DNA from: Polytrichum commune
Taxonomy: Eukaryota > Streptophyta > Polytrichopsida > Polytrichales > Polytrichaceae
Direction: 5' to 3'
NCBI GenBank assembly: GCA_950295325.1
Contig: OX485806.1
Coordinates: forward strand, 41,912,001 to 41,976,000
Length of the DNA: 64,000 nucleotides
The notes beneath the pieces are model-generated. The model did not search any database. It had not been told where the DNA came from and saw nothing but the letters and a program-made list of their open reading frames with translations. The translations under genes were made by a program, and so were the position numbers. Positions 58,308-64,000 of the stretch are shown here, piece by piece. How positions within the stretch are numbered: the first letter of the stretch is position 1; every line of letters begins with the position of its first letter.

Positions 58308-59639
58308 AACCTTGTTGTCTCTCCCTACAACAACCTCAATGAGGTACTCGATGTCTCCGATGACATCCACAATTCTTGGAGTTCCTTATGGCAAGATGCT
58401 AATGAGGAATTCGACGCCATGCTCCAAACTGACCCTGACCTTGAACACCTTTGTGGCAAGGTGTTCTATGTGTGGGAGGGTAATCACCGTTTGTCGGCTT
58501 GGTGGAGGCACACTAATAAGCATCATTCACTAGATAAAGGTTGGCATATCTCTGTTGACTGTATTGTCGTGGATCCAAGAAATTGCACCGCCGTCTTCTT
58601 GAATGCCATGAATGACATCAATTGGTAAGTTCAGGTTTCTTTCCCTTGTTTCTTTTCCTTTTCTGTTTTCCTTTTATGTTTCATTGTTTTTGGGACCCTC
58701 ATTATTATTATTTTTAGGTCCACGGAGCACGATCATGTTAAGGACAACCTCCCCGCCAAATTGCTTCGCATTCATACATTTGCAAAAATGAAGCTTGAGG
58801 ATTTCAAGGACTTCATTTTTGTTGACGACTACAAGATGTGCGAGGCTAAGATGGAGAAAAATCTTACTTGGTATCCCCTCACATTGGACATCTTCGTCAA
58901 GTTTTTATACAAGGTAATTTTTCTTCTCGCTCTAGTTTTTTCCTTTCTCATGTTTTGTGCATTTATCCTTACACACATTTATGTTTGTTTTAGAGAGAGA
59001 TCTCCAATTCGGCGGATACTGCTGCACGGTTATACCGTGAGGCCACTCCTGAGACTCTAAGATCTGCTCATGGGATTTGGGATGCTATGACAAAAGCCCA
59101 GGATAGATTGATCAAAAGTATTCGATCTTGGAGCTTTGAAAAATTCAACTCCGTCGCCCACAAGGACAATGGCGATGACTTCTTCCAAGAGGTACTCCCT
59201 GCACCTCTTTAATTTTTGTTTGCTTCCACCTTCGTGCTTTTCTACTTGTGCTTTATGTATATTCCCTTACATTACACTATTCATTTTTGCAGATTGACCG
59301 TCATTTTTCCACCTTCCTCGTCCCGGATATGACTATTGAGAAACTGCAAAAGGTGGCAACTACACATGTGGATGCTTCCTTTAAGGCTAGATGGCTTCGG
59401 TGGTGGAATTCCCCCGCCGAGGTCAAAACCATAAACAAGTTCCCCTCTTCTCTTCCTCTTCGCGAGAAAGCCCTCGATGACTGGCTTCACAAAGCTTCTT
59501 TTTGGGCACATGTGCTCCAATACCTTATACTTTTTAATTTGTTCTCTTTCACTCTTTGTCATTTCTAACTGTATGTTTGTTGAGGGTGACATTGCCTCAT
59601 TTCAACCTCGAGGGCATTATGACTATATTTTGACCTCAA

Positions 59640-60340
59640 GGTTGTAAAGCTTGTAAGGGTAGATAGGCTCAACTTGTACGTAGTAGTTTTTTTGATATGT
59701 TGTATTAGTTGGGTATGCACATGACCTCGACCCTCTTGGATCTGAGAGGGTCTTCGTTCATAACAATAGGACTAGATTTTGACTTCAAGGTTGGGAAGGT
59801 TTGATGTGTAAATTGGTTCAATTTCAGTGGACTAGTTTGGTTGATAGTGTGAGGGTAGGGCATTAAGACCAGATTTTGGCCTCAAGGTTATGAAAATTAT
59901 ATGTGTATATAACGTGAATTTGTTGTGGACTAGTACGGTTGATAGTGTTGGGTAGGACATTAGGACCATATTTTGACTTCAAGGTTGGGTACATTGAGTG
60001 TGTAGTTAGGGTCATGTTGTGTGGACTAGTTTGGTTGTGATGTTGAAATAGTTGGGTGTGCACTAGAGAACGACCTTCTCGGATCCAAGAGGGTCTTTTG
60101 TTGAGAGTATTTAGACCAGATTTTGATTCCAAGGTTGGGTGCCTAGAGTGTGTATATAGGTTCAACTTGGGTGGCCTAGTTGGGTTGTGATGTTGAAATA
60201 GTTTGGTGTGTTCTAGAGGACGACCCTCTCATATCCAAGAGGGTCTTTTGTTGAGGGCATGAGGACCAGATTTTGCCTTCTATGTTGGATACTTTGTATG
60301 TTTAGTTAGGCATTAGGACCAGATTTTGACCAGAATTCTA
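59640..60340. repeat. Repeat-filled PM-D intron with palindrome family 2
   Basis: The intron 59512-60363 repeats the phrases of intron 1 and holds palindrome family 2 at 59729-59752, 60072-60095 and 60222-60245. Confidence 0.8.
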
Positions 60341-63032
60341 ACTTCATGTTTGTCTCATTTTAGTTGGAGAAAGGGGTTGAGGGTGAGATCGCCTCATTTG
60401 AAAATGAATGCTCCATCGACATCGCCTGGGTTTCTACGGAAGATCTTTTGCAACCTGCTCATTTTGTCGAGCATTGGAGGCTCATTTTGTGGGACAAGGC
60501 TTTTCGGGTGTATTTTGATGACAAGGGAGTCTTGAAATTCACCAAAGGACTCGATCTCATGGAGTTCGAGGAAGGTCCCATAGCTATCAAACGCGTTACT
60601 TACCGGTAATCATTTTTCTTCTTCTTCCTTTGTTTGTTTTCATTTTTTTAACTCCATTTATTTGTTCTCATGTTCTCCAATGTGTAAGTACATTAATCGT
60701 GAGCTTGTCGTAAAGAATGCTATACTTTCTTTGTCCTTACCGTCATTCCTTGACGACTGGATCAATGACAACTCAAATCTTTGTATGTACACGACCATAT
60801 AATTTGTAAAATTTCCATGCGTGCATTTGGTGTCTGGTGGTTGGTACTTGGATTGTTCTCGTGGATTCGTTCCCGATGTAGAAGAACCCCTCTACGACAG
60901 CCTCACTTCCTCTGCCCCTAAGGTAATTGAATTGGAAGAAGAGCTGGAAGAAGATGAAAATCCGGCTCCTCCCACCAATGACAAGGAGGTTGAATTGGTG
61001 AAGGCTAAGGGCAAAGGCAAGAGGGTGGCCTCCAATCAAGTTTCCACCCGTTTTTTCACCAAGGCCTCCGTTTAGCGCACTACAGCTCCAGCTACCACGG
61101 TTGTCGGAAGTCCAACGGCAACTCCTTCTGCCCTTGCTCGGGACCATGTTCCAGCTCATTTCCATAGCGGTGTCACCATTCCCTCCGTGCCGCGCAAGAA
61201 GAAGGCCGTTGCCCCTGATACCTCCCCAACTTCTTCTAAGAAGTCGTTTTCTGTCTTTTTGATTGAGAATGTCGACATGGGGGACCTCATAGAGGATCTC
61301 ATGCGGTCTAAGGTTCCCCCTCCGGTTTACCGCCACATCCAAGAATTCCTTACTAAGGTCAGTGCGACATTATTCTGTTTACCCGTTCTTTCATTCTAAT
61401 TCAACACTTGTTTTCTTATATTTTTCTTTGGATTTTTAATTTGCAGGTTGGAGCGGGTTGTACTCGTCCTAATAGCAAGCCTAAGGTGCACACTGGGTTT
61501 AATATACTCTTCGTAGATGTGTTGGAGAACCTTTCTATGCTGAGCATCTCGTCATCATCGTCGGATGTTCCTCAATGGAACAAACGTTCTTCGACTTACT
61601 TTGAGGTTTTGTTTGCCTTTGCAAACGCCAACCTCCATGACAACGGCGTTCTTGTCTTTGCACACGCCTCTGATCCTGATGTGTCTAGATCCATACATAA
61701 CTAGGCACATACAGAGGACTTCTATGTTGCCGAAGATTGGTTTGGCATGAATGACCTTGACCTCTAATCGCCCATTAATCCATCTGATTTGGTAATTTCT
61801 TTCTTGCCTCATCATTTTCTATTCTTATCTTTTTTTTCCTTGCATTTTTGTATTCCTAATTCTACCCTTTTCATTTCTTGCAAACTCGCAAGTTCTTCAT
61901 CAAGGTGCTCGTGTGTAAGGAATCTGTTTTGAATGTCCGGACCTCGGACTTCGAAGACATGGGTTACAATCTCAAAAGAGATGGTTGGCTCAATAGCTTC
62001 GCCGATTCGAAGAACCAGTCGATGAGGAAAGACGGGGTGCCTTGGAGAGGTGCTCCTGAAAAACGCCCCGAGTTTTTCTCCATCATTTTCTCCTCCTTCA
62101 CTGACAAGGACGATATTATCATGGATTGGTAATATGGCGTTGGTTGGTTTTCAATCTCCTTCTTCTTCATGTCTTAGTTTTTTTATGTTTTGCTTTCTTT
62201 TATGTTCTTTCTATTTCCCAATCATTCCCTTATGCTTACCTTCTCGCATTTTGTTCTTCTAGGAGGTTCCATCATTGCATGTCGATCCATTCAACGCCAT
62301 ATTGTGGCGCTTGAATCGGATATCGACATCTTCAAGTCCATCCTCCTCCCCATGCATGAGACTGAGCAAGAACACACTTCTCAGGATGCTACCCCAAAAC
62401 GAGGGTCGGTTTTTGCTCCTCCTCCCCGGAAGATGGCAATGCACAATTTTCATTTGTTATGTGCGTAAGTTTGTTCTTGGCTTCTAACTTGCTTGCTTGC
62501 ATTTCTATCTTCTCGATTCCGGATTTTTGGCATGTGCTATTTTTTTTTGTTTTCTAGTTCTATGTTTTCTGAGTTCATATTGAGAGCCCGATTCGTGTCC
62601 TTAATGCGGACATGTTTACAACCCCTTCGACAACATTTAAGCTCCTTTCGTATCCTGCTGACCTTGCCCATATTTTGGATGAAGTACCGTCCCCACCTCC
62701 TAGTCGCACCCGCCCTTTCAACAAGCTAGTTTTGGATTTCCTAGACATAAAGGCCGACCATGGTGAGGATAGTGATAGACATGGTAGTCCAAGTTCTTGA
62801 CTATGCCTCGTGCATTTGGAACCTCCATCTCCTATGTATTGTTTATGTTTAAGTTTTTTATAATTTCATTTGTTGAATTTTCATTTCCTTTTTTCAAACC
62901 ACATTCAACTCCTCCTTCATCTTATTTTGTTGTTTGATTTCAATTGCTCTTGAAGGTTCACAGCTTGTATTTGTACATATGTTCAAGTAGTTGGTTGATA
63001 GGTTCAACTAGTTTGTTTTTTGGCTGGAATTT

Positions 63033-63480
63033 GACCTTCTCGGAACCGAGAGGGTCTTAGTGTAGGAATCAAGAACGAGATTTAAGATAGGTTCGGGTGG
63101 ATGGGGTTGTATTTTTTTTGGTTGGGTTCATATTTCTCATGTTAAGGTGTTGTGCAATGTAGGGCCCTCTCGGTTCCGAGAGGGTCCAGGGGTTGGGGGT
63201 TTACACCACATTTTTGGGTGTCTAAACAAGTTGGGTTTGACGGGTTGAATTTTTTTTTGTTGGGTTGATATTTGTCAAGTTAAGGGGTTGGACTATGTAA
63301 GGACCCTCTCGGTTCTGAGAAGGTCCAGGGGTTGGGGGTTTGCACCACATTTTTGGGTGTCTAAACAAGTTGGGGTTGACGGGTTGAACCTTTTTTTGTT
63401 GGGTTGATATTTGTCAAGTTAAGGGGTTGGACTATGTAGGGACCCTCTCGGTTCCGAGAGGGTCCATGGGTTGGGGGTTG
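63033..63480. repeat. ~139-bp tandem repeat with palindrome family 2 downstream of PM-D
   Basis: Palindrome copies at 63033-63056, 63163-63186, 63301-63326 and 63440-63465. The last three sit in a unit of about 139 bp that also contains GGGTGTCTAAACAAGTTGGG. No gene. Confidence 0.85.
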
Positions 63481-63769
63481 GGGGTTGGGCATTATAGCCA
63501 TAATGTTATATTTTGCATCCCCGGTCATTATGTGGTGTACTAGCTAGGATCCCCTAATCAAGTTAGGATTGAGCCCATTAATCTAATGCATTCAAAGCAT
63601 ATATCCTACCAATTATGGTCACATCCCTGTACATCTTTTTCACATGTGAGCGCTCCAAGCACATGCACTCCAAGCACAATGAAAGATTTCCAAGCACAAA
63701 TATTATGCTACTCCATCCTGGTGAGTGTTCATACTCTTCATCATAGTGATTCTTCTTTATTTTTTGGCC

Positions 63770-64000
63770 ACATTCTCAACTTTGAATCATAAGATGAATG
63801 TTTGTGTTTTTTTGGATGCTTTCACTTTGGAAATGAGACTAGATGTGTAGGCCAAATTCTCAACTTTGATTCATGTGATGAATGTTTGTGTGTTTTTGAT
63901 GCTCTCACTTCCGAAATAGGTCTAGATGGGTAGGCCAGATTCTCAACTTTCAATCATGTGATGAATGTTTGTGGTTTTTTGGATGCTCTCATTTCCAAGA
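63770..64000. repeat. ~83-bp tandem repeat at the window end
   Basis: CTCAACTTTGA or a variant recurs at about 63775, 63858 and 63942, with GATGAATGTTTGTG following each. It runs off the window edge. Confidence 0.8.

Larger units (their letters stand above)
56727..62800 (+). pseudogene. PM-D: ParB-like / permuted methyltransferase-like gene, 12 exons, disrupted
   Basis: Exons: 56727-56804, 57824-57901, 58024-58624, 58718-58913, 58994-59191, 59293-59511, 60364-60605, 60689-61357, 61447-61791, 61894-62142, 62263-62464, ~62558-62800. The start MAESVHRN is the first ATG after an in-frame stop. Exon 3 has the ParB-like box as EGNHRLSAW (58476). WLRWWN, ILWDKAF and GWYLDC blocks match PM-B/C. Methyltransferase-like part: FNILFVDVLEN (motif IV position, Asp 61516), HDNGVLVFAH, W-R-G-A-P-E-K, a worn motif I (MDW-stop-YGVG), QRHIVALESD, tail LLSYPADLA. 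Damage: TGA 58195, a telomere-like insertion at 58291 with TAG, TAA 60800 (aligned to Gln of PM-C), TAG 61073, TAG 61702, TAA 61765, TAA 62130, and weak acceptors at 60688 and 61893 (TTGCAA). Confidence 0.7.

Noticed and set aside
9411-62132. Alternative nuclear code (UAR = Gln) to explain in-frame stops
   Set aside because: TGA also occurs in frame, many exons of 200-440 codons use CAA/CAG with no UAR, and frameshifts are present too. Gene decay is simpler.
24020-62800. Bacterial or phage contamination as the source of the ParB/methylase-like genes
   Set aside because: Genes have many GT-AG introns, plant LTR elements inserted in exons with target duplications, and surrounding plant-type repeats.

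Overview
Eukaryotic nuclear DNA, most likely from a green plant (streptophyte). The evidence is GT-AG introns, telomere-type TTTAGGG tracts, plant-style Ty1/copia and Ty3/gypsy elements, a gypsy primer-binding site matching initiator tRNA-Met, MULE transposases ending in SWIM zinc fingers, and a plant-type FCP1/SCP phosphatase. I see no bacterial operons, rRNA genes or CRISPR. The species cannot be read from the sequence; the repeat load and unfamiliar proteins fit a large non-seed-plant or charophyte genome better than a compact angiosperm one. Layout: 0-0.7 kb degraded gene end; 0.79-1.67 kb array of 16 palindromes spaced 38 or 73 bp; 1.7-5.0 kb AT-rich non-coding; 5.0-13.7 kb transcription unit(s) holding gene PM-A, an FCP1-like phosphatase and a basic-tailed protein, with the same palindrome in most introns; 14.3-18.0 kb decayed copia element fused to a gypsy fragment (- strand); 18-23.5 kb MULE remnants; 24.0-29.5 kb gene PM-B; 30.4-39.1 kb two more MULEs (- strand); 40.5-54.1 kb gene PM-C, split by a solo LTR and a whole gypsy element; 54.2-55.2 kb another solo LTR; 56.7-62.8 kb gene PM-D; 63.0-64.0 kb tandem repeats. 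Main result: PM-B, PM-C and PM-D are paralogous intron-rich genes on the + strand that align exon by exon. Each has an N-terminal ParB-like box (DGNHR or EGNHR), helical and charged middle exons, and a C-terminal region that reads like a circularly permuted (beta-type) DNA methyltransferase: a motif-IV-like block, then an R-G-P-x-E-K block, then a motif-I-like Gly-rich block split by an intron. PM-A is a more distant relative (DGQHS box and an F-G-G-T block). All four carry in-frame stops or frameshifts, and motif IV is degenerate in all, so these copies look inactive or non-catalytic as sequenced. Around them are two unrelated families of short palindromes with about 10-bp arms and a 2-bp variable centre, one in the introns of PM-A and one in the introns and downstream flank of PM-D. 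ParB proteins bind palindromic parS sites, so a ParB/methyltransferase-like gene family packed with its own palindromes is the most interesting hypothesis here; it is untested. Mobile elements: five LTR copies of one gypsy family, each insertion with a perfect 5-bp target duplication, two of them within 0.34 kb of coding sequence of one PM-C exon.
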